Shown one piece after another: positions 54,352 to 64,000 of a stretch of DNA of 64,000 nucleotides; position 1 is the stretch's first letter; each line of letters starts with the position of its first letter. Position numbers and translations under genes: made by a program. Location of the stretch: NCBI GenBank assembly GCA_039707465.1, contig CM077651.1, positions 21,139,019-21,203,018 on the forward strand. The letters are read 5' to 3'. The DNA comes from Rhabdophis nuchalis (taxonomy: Eukaryota > Chordata > Lepidosauria > Squamata > Natricidae). Below the pieces are notes generated by a model, which did not search any database, was not told the origin of the DNA, and saw only the letters and a list, made by a program, of their open reading frames with translations.

Positions 54352-55828
54352 CCCTATAGCAATAGTGGAAATCTTTGTGTGGGATAAGAAGGAAATGGCC
54401 ATAGAAGTTGTTCTATGTGATGCAACATACAAGTTTTGACTATTTGATATTGTTATATAGTCTTCTAATAATTATGCCTGGTTGTTAGCAGCACAATTAC
54501 TTGACTTTTCCATTTTTAACTTGCTGACATGCAGGAAAAGATGCTATTTTGCTTTATTTTTCTCTTGAAAATTTAAAAAAAATAGAAATTGTAGATTGCC
54601 AAGTTAAATACTTCAGAGATTTGGTATTCTCCCAGCTATTTGCAAGTGATTGGGGCCTATTGCTTTACAACTAGAAGGAGGTGTGAAATTCGCCATTAAA
54701 TCTGTACTCAATTGAGGAGAAATGAATTAATTCTTAACAATGTCAGAACTGTTGCTTCAACTTGTCATAATATTTGCTGTCGTTCAGTATGCATTTTAGG
54801 TATCAGACCTAGAATTTATCGCTCAGAAGGCACATTGTGATACACAAATGATAGCATGCTTATAAAAAACAAAGACCCCTTGGGTCAAATTCATGGCAAC
54901 AGATCTATGCAATTGTCTTACATACCAAACAAAATGCTAAAATCAGTGTTTAAAGGTACCGATGAATCTACATGGAAAAGTTGTGATAGAAGTTCTGTGT
55001 AGCCTTGTAGGTGTACAGGTGCAATTCCTCATTCACATTTTGACAAGAACTGCTATGTACCTATATTTTTGAGAAGATATATGTTAAATGTTTTAAATAA
55101 AATAGCAGAATAAAATATATTACTTAGTAATACACCACACACATCTAGACACACAAGGTAAGCAAAAACATAGAAGATAAAATTAAGAGATACGATACAT
55201 TTTTAGTTAGTGCAATCAGATTTTAAGTAAACTTTTAGTACAGATTCATGTGGATATAGTTATGTGTGATGGCTGATTTTTATATTTTCATATTTTACAG
55301 CACTGTAAGTCTCTGACATAACATGGAAAGTAAATAGGTTTTAACTCCTCAGTGGAACACAAAAAGATTTAAATCTTTCTCAGCATACTTCTTTTCCATT
55401 TACAAAACTATATATGTACAGTTTAATTATAATGTCAAATAGATGGAAATTAATTCATTTTCTCAGTGGTATATAATGGGAAGGCTGACGGTTAAAATTT
55501 AGCAGCGCAGGCTGTGAACCTTGTTCTTTTACCAACATATTTTCTTTTGCCAACATATTTTAAAAGTCAATCAAGTAGCATAGAGAGCAATATCCTAAAT
55601 TTACGGGGTCACTTTTATGGAGTCAGATTCTGAACTACCATATAGTTGCACTCAGTTGAGATCCAAATATTTTTTCCAGGAATATCTGAACATAAATTCA
55701 TTCTTTACTGATGCATCTCATTTCACATCAATATTCTTTTCCATTTTTCATTTTGTAGAGCATCTCCATCTCCCTCAGCTCTGAGCCCCTTTGGTTTTCA
55801 TAAGGAAAATTATGTGGCACCCTGATGG
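54352..55828. other. Unassigned AT-rich sequence
   Basis: No gene or classified repeat recognised. Confidence 0.4.
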
Positions 55829-56497
55829 TTAATAATAATAATAATAATTTTAATTTATAAACCGCTCTCTCTCCCCGAAGGGACTCGAGGCGATGCACAG
55901 GGAATTTAAAAATACACGTATAAAACCACAAGCATAAATACAATATTAAAATGAATTAAACTTAAACCCTGCGCTAAAATACCAAACCAACTAAAACTAA
56001 ACCCCTAAAAAACCCTAATAAAACAGTTTGATTACCCCAGGCCGGCCAGGCAGAAGAAATGAGTTTTTAGTTTTTGACGGAAGGAGCGGAGGTCCGTAGT
56101 TGTTCTAATTTCGGGGGGAAGGTCATTCCAGAGGGTCGGGCCCACCACAGAGAAGTCCCTTCCCCTGGGCATCGCCCGCTGGCATAGCCTAGTGGACGGC
56201 ACCCGGAGAAGTCCCTCTCTGTGGGAGCGAATCGGCCGCAGGGATGTATGGGGCAGGATGCGATCCCGCAGATAGCTAGGTCCCGTGCCATGGAGCGCTT
56301 TGAAGATGATAACCAACACCTTGAAGCGCACCCGAAAGACGACATGCAGCCAATGCAGCTCGCGCAGGAGCGGTGTTATATGGGAGAACCTGGAGGTTCC
56401 CATAACTGCCCGCGCGGCTGCATTCTGGACAAGCTGCAGTCTTCGGGTGCACCTCAAGGGGAGCCCCATGTAGAGAGCATTACAGTAGTCCAGTTGT
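55829..56497 (-). pseudogene. CR1-group LINE 3' part with (ATT)n-type tail
   Basis: The minus-strand frame (56496-56035) encodes LDYCNALYMGLPLRC, RELHWLHVVFR, LRDRILPHTSLRPIRSHREG and WNDLPPEIRTT, as in the 38693 family, with an intact stop. The 3' UTR and an (AAT)n run at 55829-55849 end it. It is truncated at the same LDYCN codons as the copy at 44876. Confidence 0.9.
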
Positions 56498-57570
56498 ACA
56501 AAGTTGTGCCAAAACTTTTGGTGTTTCCATACCAGTCTCTCCCAACTTAATTCTAGCAAGACTCTACAGTTTGAAAGCATCAGTTCACTGTCCCTTCATT
56601 ATTTCCTTCCTCCTATTATCTCCTGAATCAAAATGTCTGATCTGAGAGCATCAATTGCTTATTTCATACTTTCCTAATCTCTCGTCCCAGCTTCCTACCC
56701 ATCCTCACTGCTAGACAACTGCATTGAATAAAAAGTGTCATAGAACTTTTTTTCCTGGCTGTACTGTGCACAGTTTTTGTCGTTGTGGCTATTGTTGAAG
56801 ACTGAATTGCTGCAGAAATAATGATGAGTGGAGTTAGAGCAAGCAACAGAAAGAGGCAAAACTAAAAGTGATTGAAATTATCCCTTTCCTTTTAGTCATC
56901 TTTTCTCTCTCTCTCTTTCTCTCTTCTCTGACACCAATACTTTAGGAATTGTGTCTTTAGAACAAAGCTTTGTCCCCCAAAACTCCAACAAAATAAAAGG
57001 GGGAAAAAGTCAGGCAGAAGGAAAGGTAGCCAGGAGAGGAAAAAAATGGCCATTAAAAAAATAAAGATTTATGCTGGATTGTAAATTAGGCTTCATCTAT
57101 TGTACATGTAGGGCAAGTGCTATGACTATTATTGGTAGTACGAACAATCATACTATGAAAAGAATCTGCAGAAGAGGTTATCAAGAAATGGAAGGAAATG
57201 CAAGAAAATGGTTTATTTTTGTTTTGTTTTAAAGCTGGTTGTTTTATATTTGTGTATAGGTGCTTTCTTTACCTTTCTCAACCTCTGGTCTAAGAGTACA
57301 CAGATATCAATATTTATATGTTTTATTTGGCAAGAGCATTGAAAACCTATCTTCGGCGTAAAGACCGAATGGGTTCTAAAAGGCCAGGGAAGGGAAGAGG
57401 AAAAATTGTATGTAGAAGGCCCATTGAAAGAGCCACATCTGACATTTAATGCTGTTAATGTGCCATCTGTCAGACCTGCCTCAGCCTGAACCTCTAAGTA
57501 AGTACAATCCTTAATTCCACTTATCGAGAAAGGTTTAGTTTTCTAGAAGTCAAGTGGATTTTAGCAGATT
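56498..57570. other. Unassigned sequence
   Basis: A pyrimidine-rich CTCTCT stretch is at 56903-56930. No gene is seen. Confidence 0.4.
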
Positions 57571-57720
57571 GTTAACAGATTAACAGATTAACAGAGTTGG
57601 AATTTGCAGGTCATCTAGTCCAACCCCCTGCCCAAGCAGGAGATCCTACATCTGCCTCTACCTAGGATTGAACTCACAACCTCCTGATTGGGAGGCGAGA
57701 GCTCCACCTCTAGGCCACAG
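57571..57720 (-). mobile_element. SINE with tRNA-like head and CR1 tail, copy 1
   Basis: On the minus strand the head reads CTGTGGCCTAGAGGTGGAGC and GGTTGTGAGTTCAATCCTAG, giving A- and B-box-like blocks. The tail reads GGGGGTTGGACTAGATGACC, the CR1 3' end, and finishes in TTAATCTG repeats. Nearly identical to 61648-61794. Confidence 0.75.
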
Positions 57721-57724
57721 AAGC

Positions 57725-57992
57725 AAGAAGCTCACGCTGATTGCTTCAGTGACTCCATCCAGACACCTCATTCTCTGTCATCCCATTCTTCTTTTGCCCT
57801 CAATCTTTCCCAGCATTCTGCTCTTCTCCAGTGAGTCCTTCCTTCTCATTAGGTGGCCAAAGTACTTGAGTTTCATTTTCAGGATCTGGCCTTCTAAAGA
57901 GTAGTCAGGGTTGATCTCCTCTAGGACTGACCGGTTTGATTGCAGTCCAAGAAGCTTGCAGGACTCTTCTCCAGCACCATAGTTTAAAGGCC
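57725..57992 (-). mobile_element. BovB LINE fragment
   Basis: Minus-strand codons read SVLEEINPDYSLEGQILKMK, LKYFGHLMRRKDSLEKS and MLGKIEGKRRMG, matching the BovB RT C-terminus at 35540-35670. The terminal 90 bp of BovB are absent. Confidence 0.85.
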
Positions 57993-59578
57993 TCAAGTGA
58001 ATTACAATCATGCATAGCCAGAACTTGGAATCGCGCACCCAAACCCCCAAATCCAACTTTTCCCTCCCTTGGTTGCCTCCCATCACTAGGCCCCCATGTC
58101 CAATCCAATTCAAACAAGATGTTTACAGAACGGTCACCTCAGTTGTAGGTTTGGTATGCAGCTTCTTTCCCTTCCTAGCCAGTTGTCTTTGAAGCCCACT
58201 TCAGAGAAATACAGTGAAATTTCATGTCCCTTAGAAACATCCCCACATCCCCTCCAGACACATCCTTGAATTCACGGCAGCTGATATTGAATAGTTGCAA
58301 AACACAAGTGTGAGGTGGCAGCTGACAGTGTGGTTGGGAACAGTTTAGACTTCAGTCTGGTGCTTTATGGCATGATTTCCTATTCATTAATTAAAATGAA
58401 CGTCAAAAATAATTAGCCGAATTTTAAATGCATAGTAAGGTAGGATAAGGATAAGGATACAGGCATTAAGAAATGGGTCAGCAGGTCCATTATCCAATAA
58501 GAGAAGAAAATAAGTTTACTCTAGTTCCTTTAGTCAACCTTCCATACCGAACAGCATTGGAATACCTCCTTGAAGAAACAAAAGTTCTTTCAGACAACCA
58601 AAATCTTGGAAGGAAAAATAGCTGAAAATGAGATCCTAAAAGAAATGCTATGCATTTTTCAAACTGAAATTGATTTTCCTCCCAATAATTTTCCAAAAAA
58701 CCCCACTCCTGCCTATTATTTGAGGGCCAGTAATATTTCATTTAAAAAACAACAACTCTCTATAGAGAGAGTTATATATAACAGTTATCTATATAACTGC
58801 AGATGACATAGGATTTTAAGAATTCAAAGTGGTCTTTTAAATATTGCCAGTATACTGTACATGTTTTTCAAAATGGATGACATAGGTTTCATTGTCTGTT
58901 ATTAGACTGATCAACAATGTGTACTTATTTTGATGTCTGATAATATTTGATGAATAATTTGTGTTGGTAATCAACCAATGACAAATGGTTGCTAGTTAGA
59001 ACTGACCCAAATCAAGGCTATAAGTCATGGGAAGAAGGATAAGAGTGCGGTTCCCATAAACCAGGAGCATGCAGGTCTTTTGATGGCTTGCGTTCAGCAT
59101 TTAAGTATTTTTTTTCCACAACTGAGTGAAATATAATGCAAGCATTAAAGATGCTACTGAAAGAGATAACATTGAGATGTTTTTCTTTTCATTGGTTGGA
59201 AGGAATTTGCCTTTACCTTATTTTCTTTTTAATGTGTTAACATACTACCTCTCTTTATTTTCTGCCTGGGTTTGGCATTGGCTGTGGAGAACCCCCCCCC
59301 CCCCCAATGTGACATATATAATATTTCACTGTGCCTTTGTCTCTTTCCTGCAGATATGTTCAGACTTGTTGAAGCCAAGAAAGATGGTGTCAAGGTGGCA
59401 TCTGCTGTTAAGAAATTCCTCTAAAGTCACTTTTTAAAGTTAACTTTAATTTAACAGCCTCTCTTGCTATTATTCCATTTTTATTTAATTCCATTTTCTT
59501 TTGATTCTTCTGCTGCTGGAGACTGCACTGTAACTACACTATTTTGCTGGAGAACTGAATGTTATCCTTTCTAGCATG
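57993..59578. other. Unassigned sequence
   Basis: No exon is supported. A (C)n run is at 59291-59305. A splice-acceptor-like pyrimidine tract and CAG occur near 59352, but no matching exon follows. Confidence 0.4.
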
Positions 59579-59690
59579 CAGGGGTGGGTTCTGGCCGGCT
59601 ATTTTACTGCCAGTTCGCTCATGCGCAGTTCAATTAAAATTGTTCTGCGCATGCAGAATCAAAACAAGTTCATCCAGAGAACTCAAAAAG
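59579..59690. mobile_element. hAT-type MITE fragment (CAGGGGTGGGTTCTGG)
   Basis: The left end CAGGGGTGGGTTCTGGCCGG resembles 60552. Internal GCGCATGCAGAA is complementary to the nearby CTCATGCGCAG. The right end is unclear. Confidence 0.5.
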
Positions 59691-61470
59691 GGATAATAAT
59701 GGTAAAAAGGTGGATCCCATTTTGAAATCTCTGAAGAAATTGAGGAATAAATTTAGGAGATCTAAACCTCCATTTGAAGCAAGCACCACTCCGCCAGGAA
59801 AATGGGATGAAAGGCAATTAAAATCTTTACTTGCTGCCAAATCAGATCACTCTGTAAATCCAAAATAACAGAGTAAATAGACAAAAATGGGATCCAGAAG
59901 TGCAGCCATTCTCTTCCGTAGTGAGCTCCTATAGTGTGAAAGGCAATTGATTAATTTTGAAGAAGATTGGCTGGCTCCCATCCAAGAGAGGTTCCAAATA
60001 AATCCTCCTAGCAGTCAAACATCCTACTATCAACAGCATGTTATCCTAAATAACGTCTTTTTGAGTGAGTCTGAGATCTTCCCACAATCAGTGTTTTATA
60101 TTGAGGGAGTTCGCTCATTAATAACTCATCTTGACAATAAGAGTGCTTTTACTTTAAAGTTTAATTGTAGCAACACAAGAATAGCTAATTCCAAGGACAT
60201 TCCGTTACCTTTGTCCTTGAAAAGAGACAGCCTGGATAAACAATCTGTAGCTCCTCACAGCAAGTCAGTTTTCTGAACAGCCTTTAGAGAGAAACTTGAT
60301 TAACTTTTCAGTTCCTTAGGAAATACTGAACAAGTAGATATTATTAAAAGGCTGGATGATCTGAAGGATCTATGAGCAATAATGTGCACAGCTGCGAAAC
60401 CTTTAATACAGCTGGTCACCCCAACTGTCCAAGTAAAGAGTGCCTACCTTGAGGAATCATTTTCTGGTTCTCCTACTTTTTTAACATGGAATATAGACAT
60501 GGAAAATAACAACGAGGAGTCCTCAGGTGTAGCTTCTACCATACTCCTCCTCAGTGATGGGTTCTGGCAGCCACTACTGCTGGTTTGCTCACGGATTTGC
60601 CATGTGCGCACATGCATGCGCAGTGCAACAAAAATTGCAGAAATAAAAAAACAAGATGGCGGTGCCTATGGCGCCACTGGGAGAACCAGTTCAGGGGCCT
60701 GGCAGGCCTGGGTCGCTGCCTGTTCCTACTACTACCATTTCATCTGAACTAGTCCGAATCAGTAGGAACCCACCACTACTCCACTTACTACCTGATAAAA
60801 TGCTATATTACATGGAAAATGGAATGGAAACAATTGGAAACAAAATTCAGGCTGATTGACAAGAGGAAACAAGATGCAGCTCAAATCTTTGTCAGTTACC
60901 AACAGAGGTTGGCTGTGGGGTAGGACTGAGTTACATGGAGGTCGCCCTTAGCTCGTCTAAAAATTCACACAAGCTTGAAATCATCTGTTAGGGAAACAGT
61001 TCACAAAACAGTCTAAAATGGGTTCCAGGAGAAAATTATAATTGTCTGAGGTTAAGACATTCCTTCTGGATGTTGATACTATTCAGAGCTGCCACCTGGC
61101 AAAAGAAAGTGACCCAAATTGCTGCTCACCTCACACTCTGTGGGAGCTCATACAACACCAGGGCGGTGGCAAGGGAAGATAAAATTTCAACTTTCAAACC
61201 AATACATCTTTTTTCCCCAGTAATTATATTGGAATTTTATGCTGGTGCTTTTGTAAGTTTTAAACTTGCATAGAACTTATTTTACTGTAGGTTTGAGGAA
61301 AATCACCCAGCATAATAAAACTGGTCCGTCCCCCCCAAAAAATCAATGTGTAGGCCATTTCCAATAAAAGTGATTAAGAAAGGAGATAAGCCAATCCAGT
61401 GTCCTTATGAAAGATTTCAATCACAGTTTGGATGAAACTGTCCTTTCAACTTCTGTGGAGAACCCTAGTT
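59691..61470 (+). pseudogene. Decayed coding-like block of unknown identity
   Basis: Plus-strand translation gives several stretches of protein-like composition separated by stops and shifts: about 59700-59870 (KSLKKLRNKFRRSKPPFE), 59947-60273 (EDWLAPIQERFQINPPSSQ, then FPQSVFYIEGVRSLITHLD), 60310-60530, and 61050-61270. A hAT MITE interrupts it at 60552-60778. It could be a decayed LINE ORF1 or a retrogene, and I recognise no family. Confidence 0.35.
60552..60778. mobile_element. hAT-type MITE (CAGTGATGGGTTCTGG family)
   Basis: Left end CAGTGATGGGTTCTGGCAGC, right end AGTAGGAACCCACCACTA. Flanks CTCCTCCT and CTCCACTT match at 6 of 8 positions. Confidence 0.65.
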
Positions 61471-61552
61471 TACTTTCCCGTTTTGGTTAAATCTGTAGGG
61501 AGTCTTCTGGGATATCCCATGTCTCCTCCTCCTCTCCTCCTCTCAACTACTA

Positions 61553-62145
61553 CCATGTTTCCCGGAAAACAAGACAGGGTCTTATTTTCTTTTGACCCCC
61601 AAATAAGCACTTGGCCTTATTTTCGAGGAGGACTTATTATTTTTGAGGTTTACAGATTAACAGAGTTGGAAGGGATCTTGCAGATCATCTAGTCCAACCC
61701 CCTGCCCAAGCAGGAGATCCTACATCTGCCTCTACCTAGGATTGAACTGACAACCTCCTGATTGGGAGGCGAGAGCTCCACCTCTAGGCCACAGCAGCAG
61801 GTGCAGGAGGCCCCTTAACCTTGGCCCATGGTCCGCAGAACAGCTGATCCAGAGAAGGCCAAATGTTTTGTCTCTGCTTCTGGCAAATTCTTGCCAGCCC
61901 TCTCATCACTGGGCCTGATGCTCTTTTTGCAGCCACCACTAAAAGAAGACTGTTCCTCATGGATGGCAGGGACATGTGGGGCATGTGGGGCATATTCCCT
62001 CCCCCCCTCAGGAAATGGCAGGGACTGGCTGTGCATGCATTTAAATATTTTAGGGAAGGACTTATTTTGGGGGGAGGGCTTATTTTAGTGCATGCGCCCC
62101 ATTGGGCTTATTATCCAAAGAGGGCTTATTTTCAGGGGGAAAAGG
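61553..62145. mobile_element. DNA-transposon MITE (TTTCCCCGAAAATAAGAC family), interrupted
   Basis: It starts CCATGTTTCCCGGAAAACAAGA and ends GGCTTATTTTCAGGGGGAAA, imperfect inverted ends. Internal ACTTATTTTGGGGG repeats match the copy at 17771. A SINE sits at 61648-61794 within it. Confidence 0.7.
61648..61794 (-). mobile_element. SINE with tRNA-like head and CR1 tail, copy 2
   Basis: It is almost identical to 57571-57720 over the head and middle: the stretch from CATCTAGTCCAACCCCCTGC to CTCTAGGCCACAG differs at about one position by eye. Inserted in a MITE. Confidence 0.78.
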
Positions 62146-62197
62146 CATTTGTTCCTTGAAGTATTTTAACCCACATTTTGAATTTAAATGCTTTCAG

Positions 62198-62315
62198 CCT
62201 TAGCAACAGCAATACACTTAGACTTATATACCACTCCATAGTGCTGTATGAGCCCTCTCTTAGCGGTTTACAGAGTCAGCATATTCCCTCCCCAACAACA
62301 TTGCAGCCTATAAAA
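62198..62315 (-). mobile_element. L2-tailed SINE fragment, copy 3
   Basis: Only the tail half is present: ACTTAGACTTATATACCACT and CGGTTTACAGAGTCAGCATA, as in 5335 and 45949. Confidence 0.7.
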
Positions 62316-62359
62316 CATGGGCAGTGGATTGTCTTTAGCTTGGCAATTATCCTATATAC

Positions 62360-62850
62360 CCATGATGGCAAACCTATGGCAGGCATGCCGCAGGTGGCAT
62401 GAGCCATATCTGTTGGCACATAAGCCGTCAACTCCAGCATGCATGCGTGCACTGGCCAGCTACTTTTTGGCCTTCCAGAGGGCTGGGTGAAGCTGTTTTC
62501 CCCCTCCCCAGGCTTCAGGAAAGCCTCTGTAGCCTGGAGAGGGTGAAAAATGGGACCAAAAGTTCTAGTAGGCCCGTTGGACCTGTTTTTCGCCCTCCAC
62601 AGCCTCCGGAGGCTTTCCTGGAGCCTGGGGAGGGCGAAAACAGCCTCCCACAGCACCCCGGAGGAAATACCAAGCTCAGTTTGTAGGCAAGTAGTGCAGC
62701 AAGCCTTTGGGGAGAGTGTGGGGGCGGGGTTTGTGCATGCATGCACATATGAGGGCACGCTTTGCATTATGAGTGCCGGCATGACACGCGCTATTGCACG
62801 CACGCCCTCGCATTTTTTGCACCCAGCAACAAAAAGGTTACTTATTACTG
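62360..62850. mobile_element. hAT-type element (CAGTGATGGCGAACC family), copy 3
   Basis: The left end CCATGATGGCAAACCTATGG matches 51960 and 53936. The right end near AAAAAGGTTACTTATTACTG is a degraded complement. The interior has CTTCAGGAAAGCCTCTG and CGCATGC-type blocks. Confidence 0.6.
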
Positions 62851-63904
62851 TTGGATACCTTGACAGCTCATCAATTCATGATGATTTGAATCTTTGCGGG
62901 AAGTAACATATTATAAGCAAAGCATGTATTTCATGCTCCATAAATCATAGGAATCTGTATAAAAGTCATTAGGTGCAACAATAACAGAAAAAACCAAAAC
63001 ACATATTGCATTTCTGGGTTAGTAATGATCACAGACTTAATTACAAGGCTGCCTACCAGTGCTGTGCCACCTGTAGATTTCTTACTTTTTCCTGACTTGT
63101 GAATGGCTACATTGCCAGAGTTAAGGGGAGAATAGAACAGGGCAAAATATTTCTCTGCCTAGATTGCCTCTCCCCAGATTGGAGGAACCGCCAAGGTACT
63201 GAAAAGTGTATAACAGGAAAACAATACCTTTGATCTCCTTGAAGCCAAAAGGAAGATCAAATGCATCATTAAAAGAAGTTTGAGAGCACTTAGAGGATGA
63301 AGCAGAAAAACGGAACCATTTTTCCTGGGAGAAAAGCAGTTTGGGGTAATCAGAAGACAGCAGTTAATGCAGAATTAGTTTTAGGCTGTCTTTGGCAAGG
63401 TGCAATAATAGCCTCACTTTTATTTTAGTTGTTCTCATTCTGTTTCATTGGTACGAGTTCCATGTTGTTAGAAAAAACAACCGTCATTGCCAAGATGGGT
63501 ATTGTTCCCCATATTTTATACTGAAAATAGATTTCATTTATCCAAAATGCAGCTTTAATAGACAGACACGGTTGTCTTTAAGGCTAGAATGTCAGAAAAG
63601 TCATTGTCTATTCTGTGAATTAAGAAAGTAATAAAATGCTGACCTTTTAAACAATGCTTTCAAGTGATTGGTTCAATATTCGGCTCCCTCGGTAGGAGAA
63701 GTAAAGCAATAAACATGGCAAAACATTAAAGCATTCAGTCAGTAAAATTCCACAGCATATAACAAAGGTCAAAACAAGTAGGTGGCAACTAGATTGCTCA
63801 GATATCAAAATGGTATATCATAGGTGTGTGTGTGTGTGTATGTATGTATATATGTTAGTTTTATGAGCTGATCAATATATATATAGGATGATGTAATCAG
63901 GGAA
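62851..63904. other. Unassigned sequence with small TG/TA microsatellite
   Basis: GTGTGTGTGTGTGTATGTAT and TATATATATA occur at 63824-63885. The 79-codon frame at 63392 has no recognisable domain. Confidence 0.4.
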
Positions 63905-64000
63905 GCTGGTTAGCTCAAGGCATAGAGAGACATGCCTCAAAGTGCTGGAGAGCACCGGTTCAAATCCCTGTAGGGAAGTATGGCCAGCTGAAGAGGGCTA
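63905..64000 (+). mobile_element. tRNA-derived SINE head, cut by the window end
   Basis: GCTGGTTAGCTCAAGGCATA provides an A-box-like block (TAGCTCAAGGC), and CACCGGTTCAAATCCCTG provides a B-box (GGTTCAAATCC) at normal tRNA spacing. The sequence continues into a SINE body, GGCCAGCTGAAGAGGGCTA, so it is not a functional tRNA gene. Confidence 0.7.

Noticed and set aside
59126..59437. Candidate exon after a pyrimidine tract and CAG near 59352
   Set aside because: The frame across the junction shows no domain, there is no matching donor, and acceptor-like strings are common in AT-rich DNA.
63905..63985. Functional tRNA gene
   Set aside because: A and B boxes are present, but acceptor-stem pairing is not evident and the sequence runs on into a SINE body.

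Overview
This is vertebrate nuclear DNA, almost certainly from a squamate reptile and most likely a snake. The diagnosis rests on the repeats: BovB LINEs, Sauria-type SINEs whose tRNA-like heads lie on the minus strand, abundant CR1-group LINEs ending in simple repeats, an L2-tailed tRNA SINE, and many hAT and Tc1/mariner MITEs. I found no host protein-coding exon, rRNA or functional tRNA gene. The window reads as intergenic or intronic sequence packed with transposable elements (TEs). The only long intact reading frames belong to retrotransposons.

Layout. 0.4-5 kb: a CR1-group LINE on the minus strand split by a 2.0-kb L1-like element that carries only ORF1, then a hAT MITE, a CR1 reverse transcriptase (RT) fragment and a BovB 3' end. 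5-11.5 kb: MITEs, SINEs, and a pair of similar 0.2-kb segments 1.1 kb apart. 11.5-19 kb: mostly unassigned, AT-rich sequence. 19-28 kb: hAT elements, three L1 ORF2 remnants on the minus strand, a BovB split by a solo LTR, and a Sauria SINE with a target-site duplication (TSD). 29-36 kb: a solo LTR, a long unassigned block, an RTE-like LINE with a (CTC)n tract at its 3' end, and a second ORF1-only L1 inserted into BovB with a 16-bp TSD. 36.5-41.5 kb: LINE 3' ends around a GATA/GA microsatellite, a CR1-group copy with a 637-codon open RT frame, and a second solo LTR with a perfect 5-bp TSD.

43.8-47.1 kb: a decayed R4/Dong-type LINE broken up by two Penelope-like foldback sequences, a CR1-group LINE with an (ATT)n tail, and an L2-tailed SINE. 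48-56.5 kb: further LINE 3' ends, hAT elements and an LTR-like piece. 57-64 kb: two copies of a SINE with a tRNA-like head and CR1 tail, another BovB end, a decayed coding-like block I could not identify, more MITEs, and a tRNA-like SINE head cut by the window end.

How the parts relate: LINEs supply RT, SINEs borrow LINE tails (BovB, L2, CR1), and MITEs depend on transposases encoded elsewhere. The most notable signal is the ORF1-only L1-like family. Two diverged copies (525-2553 and 34057-35372) both keep an intact ORF1 joined directly to a shared 3' UTR, have no ORF2, and are flanked by 16-bp TSDs. This is a half-L1 (HAL1-like) architecture. All family assignments come from reading the sequence and from memory of these families; no database search was possible.
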